Source: JAVVUJ01 sp964461765 (GTDB lineage Bacteria > Bacillota > Clostridia > Peptostreptococcales > Anaerovoracaceae). From it: 64,000 nt of DNA. The notes beneath the pieces are model-generated. The model was given only the letters and a program-made list of their open reading frames with translations. It was not told where the DNA came from and ran no database searches. Every line of letters starts with the position of its first letter. Within the stretch, counting starts at the first letter, position 1. The stretch spans positions 7,288 through 71,287 of the forward strand of contig CAYWVS010000004.1 in assembly GCA_964461765.1 (NCBI GenBank). The letters are read 5' to 3'. Positions 32,448 to 40,349 of this stretch are shown piece after piece. A program made the translations under genes and the position numbers.

Positions 32448-34781
32448 ATGCAAGAACTACGTTGTGTTGGTCACAGTGTAATACGATCTGATGCAGAGGC
32501 AAAGGTAAGGGGTGCCGCAACCTACACAGAAGATTTGATTCGCTCTGACATGCTTGTAGCAAAGGTGCTGTGGCCCAAGCATCCACATGCACTCATAAAA
32601 AGCATAGATACTTCTAAAGCAGAAGCTTTGGAAGGAGTTTGTGCTGTGATGACTGCAAAAGATTTACCGGGCAGAAATAGTTATGGACCTATGGTTCAGG
32701 ATAAGCCTGTCATTGCAGAGGATAAAGTCTGCTACGAGGGTGATCCCGTAGCTATCGTAGCCGCTGTTGACACAGAAACGGCGCTTAAGGCAGTAGAACT
32801 CATTGAAGTTAAATATGAAGTACTTCCAGCTTATGACGACCCAAGAGAAGCAATTAAAGACGATGCGGTAGTAATTCATCCTGATTCTATATTTGCTGAA
32901 AAAGGTAATTTGTTGGCAACTGTATCTGTAAATACAGGAGATGTTGATGCCGCTTTTGCAGAGGCAGATATCATCATTGAAAATGACTATGAAACTCCCA
33001 TGTTGGATCACTGTTACTTCGAGCAAGATATTTGCATTGCAGAACCGGATTTGGCTACAGGAGGGATTAAACTAATATCTCCTAATCAAGCGGTATTTCA
33101 AAGCCGCCGACACCTTGCCGGTGTATTTAATTTGCCACAAGCCAAAATAAATGTGGTCTCACCATTGGTAGGCGGAGGATTTGGTGGTAAAGAAGATTCC
33201 ACCATGGATGTTTCGGTTATTGCAGGGGTTCTGGCCTTAAAGACGAAAAAGCCCGTGTATTATATGCTTACACGAGAGGAAGTATTTAGAACCACCGGAA
33301 AGCGTACAGCATGTTATATTCACCACAAATTAGGTGCAAAGAAAGATGGAACAATCGTTGCAGTGGAAACGGAAACTTATTTAAATAAAGGTGCCTATGT
33401 TTCCATGGGTGGAGCAAAACCTCCCGCTTACGGTGTTACCATGCGTACTGCTATTTATGCGGCAGGAGCATATTATGTACCTAATGTCAAAGTAAAATCC
33501 ATGTCGGTTTTTACAAATAATCCTTACGGAACTGCCTTTCGAGGATTCGGTGTTCCCCAAGCTACATTTGCTATGGAGTGTCAGATGCAGGAATTGGCTG
33601 ATACCCTTGGAATAGATTACCTTGAGATTAGACGTAAAAATATGTTTAAAGATGGACAAAAAACCATTACCGGAAGCTATATGCTAAAGGAAAGAGGCTT
33701 AGGCTTAGGTCCTTGCTTTGATGCCGTTGAACGAGAAATGGGGAGCAAGAAACCCACTGAAAACAGCAAGGAACATATTTTAAGGGGAAGGGGCGTAGCC
33801 GCTTTCATGTATGGAACAGGGATCCCCCTACTTTTCGAAGGAGCAAATGTATCTTTAACAATGAATACCGACGGTTCTCTGCAGCTTGGTTATTCCAGTA
33901 CGGAAATGGGGCAAGGCATAGCCACCACTGGAGCTCAGTTGGCAGCAGAGGTGCTGGGTATGAAATTTGAGGATATTGTTGTTACTATCGCAGATACACA
34001 AACCTCTCCTGACAGTGGGCCCACAGTAGGTTCACGTTCTGCCACAATCGTAGGAAACGCTATTTGTAATGGAGCAGAGCAGTTAAAGGATAGATTGCTT
34101 TCTGTTGCCGCCGGCATGTTTGGTGTAGATTCCAGGAATGTGGAGTCAGCAGACTCAAAGTTCTTTATTAAAGGCAATCCGGAAAGATCCTTGACATTTG
34201 CGGAAGTGGTTGCTAAAGCTTATATGAGCCAAGTATCCTTGTCAGCAGTTGGAAACTGGTATCCTCCACAACCCGGATTTACTCAGCCCGATGGGCAAGG
34301 TGAAACCGTACATGCCTTCGCTTTTGGTGCCCAAGCTGTGGAGCTTGAAGTTGATACTCAGACGGGTGAGATTACCTTGTTAAAGAGCGTTTATGCTGCG
34401 GATATAGGAAAGGCTATCAACCCAATCATTGTAGAGGGACAAATGGAAGGAGCTTCTGTTCAAGCCATGGGATGGGCCTTGATGGAGGAGCATTTTATGA
34501 AAGAGGGCAGGATGGAAAATGCATCCTTCCATAATTTCTTAATTCCTACAACCTTAGATATTCCGCCTCTCAAATCTATCATTGTGGAATGTCCTAACGA
34601 GCTGGGACCTTTTGGGGCCAAGGGTATCGGTGAACCCGGAATCATTCCCGGAGCTCCTGCCATACGGAATGCCTTCCTGGATGCCACGGGCATAAAGATG
34701 AACACTATTCCGCTGACACCGGTTCGTGTATTGGAAGCTCTTGAAGCGAAGAAGTTAGAAGAAAGGGGGGAAAACCGATGA
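32448..34781 (+). CDS. xdhA: Xanthine dehydrogenase-family molybdenum-binding subunit
   Basis: This is the catalytic subunit (777 residues) of a three-subunit molybdenum hydroxylase that inserts water-derived oxygen into N-heterocycles or aldehydes. Visible are the small N-terminal domain (RGAATYTEDL), GGGFGGKED, the AFRGFGVPQ loop carrying the substrate-orienting Arg, STEMGQGIAT, and FGAKGIGEPG with the general-base Glu. Neighbours yqeB, yqeC and mocA indicate a selenium-dependent enzyme (labile Se at Mo). It overlaps the FAD subunit gene by 4 bp. Substrate could be a purine, nicotinate-like acid or another heterocycle; motifs do not decide. Confidence 0.9.
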   Translation: MQELRCVGHSVIRSDAEAKVRGAATYTEDLIRSDMLVAKVLWPKHPHALIKSIDTSKAEALEGVCAVMTAKDLPGRNSYGPMVQDKPVIAEDKVCYEGDPVAIVAAVDTETALKAVELIEVKYEVLPAYDDPREAIKDDAVVIHPDSIFAEKGNLLATVSVNTGDVDAAFAEADIIIENDYETPMLDHCYFEQDICIAEPDLATGGIKLISPNQAVFQSRRHLAGVFNLPQAKINVVSPLVGGGFGGKEDSTMDVSVIAGVLALKTKKPVYYMLTREEVFRTTGKRTACYIHHKLGAKKDGTIVAVETETYLNKGAYVSMGGAKPPAYGVTMRTAIYAAGAYYVPNVKVKSMSVFTNNPYGTAFRGFGVPQATFAMECQMQELADTLGIDYLEIRRKNMFKDGQKTITGSYMLKERGLGLGPCFDAVEREMGSKKPTENSKEHILRGRGVAAFMYGTGIPLLFEGANVSLTMNTDGSLQLGYSSTEMGQGIATTGAQLAAEVLGMKFEDIVVTIADTQTSPDSGPTVGSRSATIVGNAICNGAEQLKDRLLSVAAGMFGVDSRNVESADSKFFIKGNPERSLTFAEVVAKAYMSQVSLSAVGNWYPPQPGFTQPDGQGETVHAFAFGAQAVELEVDTQTGEITLLKSVYAADIGKAINPIIVEGQMEGASVQAMGWALMEEHFMKEGRMENASFHNFLIPTTLDIPPLKSIIVECPNELGPFGAKGIGEPGIIPGAPAIRNAFLDATGIKMNTIPLTPVRVLEALEAKKLEERGENR

Positions 34782-35632
34782 AGACGGATTTCTTTAAACC
34801 AACAACTATTAATGAAGCAATTGAACTATTAAATCAATATGGTGATAAGGCAGTAATTGTAAACGGTGGCTCTGATATTGTGGAAAAATTGACAACAGGT
34901 GAAAAAACTCCTGAAGCTGTCATTTACATAGCTGACATAAAAGAATTAAAAAATATTTCTGAGAATGAGGGTAATGTTGTCATCGGCGGAGCCGTTACTT
35001 ATGTGGAGATGTTAGAATCTCCAATTATAAAAAAAGTAAAAGGAATGGTGGAAGCAGTACGACAATTAGGCAGCCCTGCCATAAGACAGGTGGCAACTCC
35101 GGCGGGAAACATTGGAACGGGAGCTCCCTCAGCAGATTGTACTTCCATGCTCATGGGGTTAAAAGCCAAGGTACTAGTTGTAAATGCCATGGGAGAAAGG
35201 ACGATTCCCATAGAAGATTTTTTCCTATCAACCTATAAGACTGTTCTAAAACCCAATGATTTGATTAAAGAAATATCCTTTCCTGCACCAAAAGCAGGCT
35301 TCGGATCCGGATACATTCGTTTGGCCAGAAGAAAGTCTCAGGATATAGCTAAAGTAATCGTTAGCGCGTCCTTGTCAGTAGAGGGTGGGGTTTGCACAGA
35401 AGCCACCATCGGCCTTGGTGCACTAAACGCTACTGCGGTGAGAGGGATAAGTCTTGAAGAGGGTATTAAGGGAAAGAACAAGGAAGAAGCTTTGAATTTT
35501 ATTGGAGAAAACTTTCCAAAGGAAGCAGGGCTGCGTCCTAGCCGATTTACACATTATAAAGAACTCGTCACCAAGGTTGCAGTAGAACGAGCTGTGGAGA
35601 TGGCGTGGAATGATGCAGAGGAGGATAAATAG
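34778..35632 (+). CDS. xdhB: Xanthine dehydrogenase-family FAD-binding subunit
   Basis: This electron-transfer subunit has 284 residues. The FAD-binding motifs are VNGGSDIV near residue 29 and TPAGNIGTGAPSADC near residue 108, followed by RLARRKSQDIAKV and the CO-dehydrogenase flavoprotein C-terminal domain. It passes electrons from the 2Fe-2S subunit to NAD or ferredoxin. The ATG overlaps xdhA by 4 bp and the stop touches the start of the iron-sulfur subunit gene, so all three are translated together. Confidence 0.92.
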   Translation: MKTDFFKPTTINEAIELLNQYGDKAVIVNGGSDIVEKLTTGEKTPEAVIYIADIKELKNISENEGNVVIGGAVTYVEMLESPIIKKVKGMVEAVRQLGSPAIRQVATPAGNIGTGAPSADCTSMLMGLKAKVLVVNAMGERTIPIEDFFLSTYKTVLKPNDLIKEISFPAPKAGFGSGYIRLARRKSQDIAKVIVSASLSVEGGVCTEATIGLGALNATAVRGISLEEGIKGKNKEEALNFIGENFPKEAGLRPSRFTHYKELVTKVAVERAVEMAWNDAEEDK

Positions 35633-36103
35633 ATGGCCATTGTAAATTTTAAGCTTAACGGGAAAAACGTTACCTGTGATGTGGATGGCAAGGATGTGCT
35701 TGTAGATACCATACGCAACAAATTTGGACTTACCGGCACAAAAAAATCTTGCGGGACAGGTGATTGCGGAGCATGTACGGTGTTATTAAATGACAAAGCC
35801 ATAAGATCCTGTACCTTTTTAACCTGCATGGCAGAGGGCAAAGAAGTGACCACCATCGAAGGCATTGAATCAACAGATGGAACCTTGCATCCTTTGCAAA
35901 AAGCATTTATGGAAACAGGAGCGGTTCAATGCGGTTATTGCACACCGGGTATGATCTTAACGGGAATGGCTTTGTTGAAGGCTAACCCAAGTCCAACTCT
36001 GGAGGAAGTGAAAATCGCTTTTTCCGGCAATCTATGTAGGTGCACCGGATATCAGAAAATAAACGAAGCTGTTCTATTAGCAGCTGAAAAAATGGGACAA
36101 TAA
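35633..36103 (+). CDS. xdhC: Xanthine dehydrogenase-family 2Fe-2S subunit
   Basis: This 156-residue protein carries two 2Fe-2S clusters: the plant-ferredoxin-type CGTGDCGAC...C (about 41-62) and the C-terminal helical QCGYCTPG...GNLCRCTGYQKI. It links molybdenum centre and flavin. The ATG follows the xdhB stop without a gap. Length and motif order are typical of the small subunit of CoxS/XdhC type. It completes the heterotrimer. Confidence 0.93.
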   Translation: MAIVNFKLNGKNVTCDVDGKDVLVDTIRNKFGLTGTKKSCGTGDCGACTVLLNDKAIRSCTFLTCMAEGKEVTTIEGIESTDGTLHPLQKAFMETGAVQCGYCTPGMILTGMALLKANPSPTLEEVKIAFSGNLCRCTGYQKINEAVLLAAEKMGQ

Positions 36104-36171
36104 TTAGTATTTTAGTTATTGGTAAATATCTATCTCCTATATTTTTGCTAGATTGTGGAGAATTCAGTAGA

Positions 36172-36201
36172 GGTATTGGTCGACCTTTCGCGGCCAATAC
36201 C
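36172..36201 (+). repeat. Hairpin just upstream of yqeB
   Basis: GGTATTGG (36172-36179) pairs with CCAATACC (36194-36201) and extends inward by a wobble and two GC pairs, leaving an 8-nt loop. No T tract follows. It ends 5 bp before the AAGGAG site of yqeB and may protect the upstream mRNA end or tune translation. Confidence 0.6.
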
Positions 36202-36220
36202 CAAACAAGGAGTCAGTTTT

Positions 36221-37033
36221 ATGCTAATTGTCATACGTGGAGCCGGTGACCTTGCTACAGGGATTGCTTGCCGTTTATTCCGTAGTGGATTTTCTGTGGT
36301 GATGACCGATATAGCTCGTCCTACCACCATACGTTGTACGGTGGCATTTTCTTCTGCAGTTTATAATGGCGAGGCAACGGTAGAAGGAATTATTGGAAAA
36401 TTAGCAAAGGATACGGAGGAAGCTCTTTCTGTCATAAAGGAAGGAAAAGTTGCAATACTAGTGGATCCGGAGGGAAAATCTATTCCAATTTTAAAACCTG
36501 ATGCACTGGTGGATGCCATTTTAGCGAAAAAAAATATGGGAACCAAGTTGGAAGATGCACCTATTGTTATAGGCGTTGGTCCCGGCTTCACCGTTGGTGT
36601 AGATTGCCATAGAGCCGTAGAAACACAGCGTGGTCATGATTTAGGACGAGTACTATATGAAGGTTCCCCCATTCCAAACACCGGTATTCCCGGTGATGTA
36701 GGCGGGTTTACCCATGAAAGATTAATCCGCTGCACAGCAGATGGGATTTTTTCACCCATTGCTAAAATAGGTGACGAAGTAGATGAGGGACAGGTTGTTG
36801 CTTATGTGGGAGATATACCCGTTGTAAGCTCAATTCACGGTATGCTTCGTGGAATTCTTCCTGAAGGCACCCTAGCCCATAAAGGAATGAAGGTGGGAGA
36901 TGTGGATCCTCGTTGCCGCTTTGAGCATTGCTTTTCAGTTTCGGATAAGGCCAATGCCATTGGAGGCGGTGTTCTGGAAGCTATTTTAAATTATAAGCCA
37001 TTTTGTGCCATTAATTCTAAAAATAACTTGTAG
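36221..37033 (+). CDS. yqeB: Selenium-dependent molybdenum hydroxylase accessory protein YqeB
   Basis: YqeB is required genetically with YqeC for selenium-dependent molybdenum hydroxylases. The product is 270 residues. The Rossmann-type start MLIVIRGAGDLATGIACRLFRSGF and the segments VVMTDIARPTTIRCTVAFSSAV, VIGVGPGFTVGVDCH and IPNTGIPGDVGG are conserved. An upstream in-frame ATG at 36155 exists, but the ACAAGGAG ribosome site and the family start both point to 36221. A hairpin precedes it. It follows the hydroxylase genes, probably in the same operon. Confidence 0.9.
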   Translation: MLIVIRGAGDLATGIACRLFRSGFSVVMTDIARPTTIRCTVAFSSAVYNGEATVEGIIGKLAKDTEEALSVIKEGKVAILVDPEGKSIPILKPDALVDAILAKKNMGTKLEDAPIVIGVGPGFTVGVDCHRAVETQRGHDLGRVLYEGSPIPNTGIPGDVGGFTHERLIRCTADGIFSPIAKIGDEVDEGQVVAYVGDIPVVSSIHGMLRGILPEGTLAHKGMKVGDVDPRCRFEHCFSVSDKANAIGGGVLEAILNYKPFCAINSKNNL

Positions 37034-37107
37034 GAAATGTTTGAAAATAGTATAATAAAGAAATCAAAATTTATTTGATAAATTTTTTAAATAAAAGGAG
37101 GTTCCTA

Positions 37108-37374
37108 ATGAGAAAGTTGTTGATTGTAGCAGTGTTGGTGGTTATGACTCTGGCAATGGCGCTCAATGCTTATGCTGCCGGTCCGGGATGTGGCAAAATG
37201 AGAAATCAAGGCAATAACTGCAGCTTTGCAGGGAATCAGTGTGGACAGAGCTATGCCGTTAACAGAACCGGTGCTTGTGGAAATATGAGCAATGGCATAT
37301 GCACTACTGACGGAACTTGTGTAAATCAGGAAGATTGTCCTAATTACACATCTTGTCCAAGGAATGGCAACTAA
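37108..37374 (+). CDS. Small secreted cysteine-rich protein
   Basis: This 88-residue product has a signal peptide (MRKLLIVAVLVVMTLAMALNAYAA). The mature part is about 64 residues, rich in Gly and Asn, with eight cysteines (GPGCGK, NNCS, NQCG, GACG, GICT, GTCV, EDCP, TSCP). The number and spacing suggest disulfides or metal binding outside the cell. An AAAGGAGG site at 37095-37102 fixes the ATG at 37108; the longer frame from 37075 lacks one. I do not recognise a family. A membrane protein gene follows closely. Confidence 0.7.
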   Translation: MRKLLIVAVLVVMTLAMALNAYAAGPGCGKMRNQGNNCSFAGNQCGQSYAVNRTGACGNMSNGICTTDGTCVNQEDCPNYTSCPRNGN

Positions 37375-37397
37375 AAGATAAGGATGGTATAGCAAGT

Positions 37398-37823
37398 ATG
37401 TCTCGAAATAAAGTAGTTTTGTTAATTATTTTGTTAGTGGGGATATATTTTGCTATACCCAATTCAGATGTTGGATTAATTGTAAAAGAAAATATGATTC
37501 GAGTAAGTGCCTACCTCTTGCTGCTTGCTTTTATCTACGCAGTTATTTCCCTGAACATTTTAAAAACTGCTATGCGGAAGTTGGCATCTAACGTAAACGA
37601 TGAAAATGCATCAAAGGTGGTAAAGCTCCTTCGGATTACCTTCGATGTTAAGAGAATGTTTGGGGTGGCAACACTTCAATCCTTGTACAATCAGGTTAAC
37701 ACCTCTAAATCCGTATCTGCAAACCTTAAAGAAGAGTTTTATGAAGCCATGAAAAGGAAAGGAGTCAACGTTCCTTTGCCTTCAAAAAGCAACAACCATA
37801 TACATAAGAAAAACAAAAAATAA
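37398..37823 (+). CDS. Hypothetical membrane protein with two TM helices
   Basis: The product is about 141 residues: two hydrophobic helices at the N-terminus (VVLLIILLVGIYFAIP and VSAYLLLLAFIYAVISL), then a basic cytoplasmic domain ending in HKKNKK. The frame is open from a TTG at 37353 inside the previous gene, but the ATG at 37398 gives the better membrane start. An AAGGATGG site lies somewhat far upstream (about 14 nt). I do not recognise a family. It is followed by a bidirectional terminator. Confidence 0.6.
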   Translation: MSRNKVVLLIILLVGIYFAIPNSDVGLIVKENMIRVSAYLLLLAFIYAVISLNILKTAMRKLASNVNDENASKVVKLLRITFDVKRMFGVATLQSLYNQVNTSKSVSANLKEEFYEAMKRKGVNVPLPSKSNNHIHKKNKK

Positions 37824-37911
37824 ATTATTGAATTAGAAGTACGGTAATTGTGGAATCATAGATTTCTATTTACTCATGTAGCTCATAATGGGTTAATGAA
37901 TATAACTAGTA

Positions 37912-37945
37912 AAAGGGTCGGTTAAAATACTCTAACCGACTCTTT
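37912..37945. terminator. Bidirectional terminator
   Basis: AAAGGGTCGGTTA pairs with TAACCGACTCTTT (one wobble) around a short loop between two convergent genes. A-rich and T-rich flanks serve both directions. Confidence 0.8.
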
Positions 37946-37958
37946 CTTTATGATCTAA

Positions 37959-38450
37959 TCAATAGTCTAAAATAGTAAAATTGGCATCCATGGAATCGGC
38001 TAAAATAAAGTAATCCACTTCATTTAAGTCCCTGCACTGGATCAGATAAAATAGTTTGTGAAAGTATTCAATATTGTCCACGGTTATGCTTGGAGTTTGA
38101 AGCATTTTCATTTTTCCTATGAAAATTTTTAATACATAATCGTGACCTATCTCCCATATTTTTTCAGGATCCACCTGAGGAGGAATGGCTGTCACATGGT
38201 CAATTTCTAGGTCAATGAAATTGGGTTTTCCTTGACCGATAGCAGGTCGTCCCTCAACCATATCCACATTGCACATCATTTGACGGTCGTACTTTTGCAT
38301 AAGGCCTTTCATTTTAATATCATAAATGATCTTTGCAAAGGGATAATAGAGGTTATCTATTTTAATCACATTTAAATCCGGATCCCTATCTTTTAGAATA
38401 CTCAAAATCTGTTCTGCAGAGAAGGTATCTCCCATGGTTTTGATTAGCAT
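37959..38450 (-). CDS. Uncharacterised protein coupled to a sodium:solute symporter
   Basis: This 163-residue soluble-looking protein belongs to no family I recognise. It has no signal peptide or membrane segment. A conserved-looking stretch is IDNLYYPFAKIIYDIKMKG (about 32-50), then the cysteine-containing QMMCNVDMVEGRPA and DYVLKIFIGKMKM. Its start overlaps the symporter stop region by 7 bp, so the two are co-translated. A role as cytoplasmic partner or regulator of the transporter is a guess from position. Confidence 0.6.
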   Translation of the reverse strand: MLIKTMGDTFSAEQILSILKDRDPDLNVIKIDNLYYPFAKIIYDIKMKGLMQKYDRQMMCNVDMVEGRPAIGQGKPNFIDLEIDHVTAIPPQVDPEKIWEIGHDYVLKIFIGKMKMLQTPSITVDNIEYFHKLFYLIQCRDLNEVDYFILADSMDANFTILDY

Positions 38451-40018
38451 GATAAGCTGAATCCTCTTGCCTTCATATAATCAGAAGACAAGATATGATT
38501 GGCTGCTGCCTTACCTTCTGCCGCTAGCATTTTGCAATTAGCCGTTTCCAACTTGGTGGAAATTTTGGCATTTTTACCGGATGCCCGATCCATCATTGCA
38601 ATCATTTCAGGAGTGGTCTTTTCACCAAAGTGACTGAATACGAACATGGCTACAAAGGAAACGATGGCACCTGCAAAGAAGGCTGCATCTCCGCTACCCA
38701 TGGCAGTCATGACGAAGTTGGTGCCGCCTCCCAATACCATGGAAGCACATGCACCGGTGGCATTGGCTTTTTTCCACCAAATGGCGCAGAAGTAACTGGC
38801 CATAAAGGAGCAAGCCATAACCCCGAAGGAGAAGATAACCAGCTTAAATACTCCGGGCGGTTTGGCAATAGCAATACAAATACCAACTACTCCTACGGCG
38901 AAAATCATGAGCCTGGACATCTTAACAACCTGGCTATCGGTAGCATCGGGTCTGAGCCATCTCTTGTATAGGTCGATGGAAAGTACGGTTCCCGTGAGCA
39001 ATAACAGTGCTGCTACAGTACTCATTATAGCGGACATGATAGCTGTTAAAACTACTGCCGCAATAACTCCGGGGAACATCATAAAGGCTAACTCCGGAAT
39101 GACCATTTCTGGGTCACTGATGTTTGGAAGCAAGATGATTCCGCAAATTCCCAGAATGTATGGAGAGAAAATAAATAATTGATTCCAAACAGTGGCGTAG
39201 ATCAAGGTGGTCTTTGCAGATTTTGGACCTTCCATAGCCATATGTTTGATAACTACGTGAGGAAGTCCAACATAACCTATGAGATAGATAAGTACTGCAC
39301 TGGCGATAACTCCCCAAGCTCCTTGATACTGAAGATCCTTACCCCAAACGCTTAAATATGTAGGATCAATAGCGGCTAATTTTAAATTCAAAGCCGTAAG
39401 TCCGCCAATTTTGGAAACAGAAAGAATTAATACTCCGATTACCGCAGTTACCATGATGATTCCTTGGATAACGTCTGTCCAAGCTACAGCAAAGTATCCA
39501 CCTACGAAGGTGTAGAACAGAATAACACCTACACCTGCAATCAGGGATGGTGCGATATCAAATCCAAACAAAAGGGAAATGGTTTTTCCTGCAGCTAGGA
39601 ATTGTGCAAGAATGTAACCGCTCAATCCGAAAATACAAATGACGGATGCGATTACCTTTACAGGCTTGGAATTGTTATAGCGCTTTTCTAGATATTCTAT
39701 TGGCGATATACAATCTAATAACTGAGAAAGCCTTCTCATTCTTCGCCCCATAACAGCGATGTTTACGATACCGCCGCCTGCGTCACCTACTGCATAGAAC
39801 AATGCGAACCAACCGATGGAATATGCCAGAGAGGGGCCACCCATAAACATATATCCGCTCATAGCGGTGGTTTGTAAAGTAAGGGCAGTGATAAATGGAC
39901 CCATGGATCTTCCACCCAATAAATAATCTTCTGATTTTTTAGCCTTCTTCTGCCAGTATAAACCGATACCGATCATGGCGATAAAATAACAGGCTAATAC
40001 AACGACTTCTACTCTCAT
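38444..40018 (-). CDS. Sodium:solute symporter (SSS family)
   Basis: This is a Na+-coupled importer of 524 residues and about 13 helices. YLLGGRSMGPFITALTLQTTAMSGYMFMGGP after helix 1, the sodium-site region around AVVLTAIMSAIMSTVAALLLLTG and the C-terminal hydrophilic tail of about 60 residues fit the PutP/PanF side of the family. It overlaps a small one-helix protein gene by one base (TAATG) upstream and a hypothetical gene downstream. Such three-part arrangements recall PanF with its small partner YhdT. The solute is unknown. Confidence 0.88.
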   Translation of the reverse strand: MRVEVVVLACYFIAMIGIGLYWQKKAKKSEDYLLGGRSMGPFITALTLQTTAMSGYMFMGGPSLAYSIGWFALFYAVGDAGGGIVNIAVMGRRMRRLSQLLDCISPIEYLEKRYNNSKPVKVIASVICIFGLSGYILAQFLAAGKTISLLFGFDIAPSLIAGVGVILFYTFVGGYFAVAWTDVIQGIIMVTAVIGVLILSVSKIGGLTALNLKLAAIDPTYLSVWGKDLQYQGAWGVIASAVLIYLIGYVGLPHVVIKHMAMEGPKSAKTTLIYATVWNQLFIFSPYILGICGIILLPNISDPEMVIPELAFMMFPGVIAAVVLTAIMSAIMSTVAALLLLTGTVLSIDLYKRWLRPDATDSQVVKMSRLMIFAVGVVGICIAIAKPPGVFKLVIFSFGVMACSFMASYFCAIWWKKANATGACASMVLGGGTNFVMTAMGSGDAAFFAGAIVSFVAMFVFSHFGEKTTPEMIAMMDRASGKNAKISTKLETANCKMLAAEGKAAANHILSSDYMKARGFSLSC

Positions 40019-40173
40019 TATATATGCCTACCTCCTCCCTCGAATTCGCTATCATCGGTAACAGCATCCTGTTTGGCCATAAAATAGTAAATAATGATAG
40101 CTGTTACCATAAAAGTGACAGGCCAACTGAGAAATGCTAAAAATGATATTGCAGGCATTCCAAAAATAGTCAT
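40018..40173 (-). CDS. Small single-helix symporter partner protein
   Basis: This 51-residue protein has one or two hydrophobic segments (ISFLAFLSWPVTFMVTAIIIYYFMA) and an acidic C-terminus (DDSEFEGGGRHI). The AGAAAGGAG site supports the ATG at 40173 over the longer frame. Its stop shares a base with the symporter start. Small companions of this kind accompany several SSS transporters. Direct contact with the transporter is inferred. Confidence 0.65.
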   Translation of the reverse strand: MTIFGMPAISFLAFLSWPVTFMVTAIIIYYFMAKQDAVTDDSEFEGGGRHI

Positions 40174-40261
40174 ACGCTTCTCCTTTCTGAAAAATCGTAA
40201 CATGAAATAACTTACCAATAAATTTTAAGATAATATTGTTTTTTTATCAACAAACCGGAAA

Positions 40262-40324
40262 AGATTTAGAAAGCCTTTATAAAGATTTAGATAGTTTTTA
40301 TAAATATTTAAACAATTTTTAAAA
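40262..40324. repeat. Three imperfect 21-bp tandem repeats
   Basis: Units at 40262-40282, 40283-40303 and 40304-40324 share the pattern AKATTTARA, six variable bases, then TTWTAA-like ends. The period equals two helical turns. They lie in the presumed promoter region of the three-gene symporter operon. They could bend DNA or bind a regulator. Confidence 0.6.
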
Positions 40325-40349
40325 AAATTAAAATAGACTTTATATTAAA

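Noticed and set aside
32448..36103. Assignment of the hydroxylase as aerobic-type carbon monoxide dehydrogenase
   Set aside because: The active-site loop reads AFRGFGVPQ and lacks the CoxL motif with the copper-ligand cysteine; selenium-hydroxylase accessory genes surround it.
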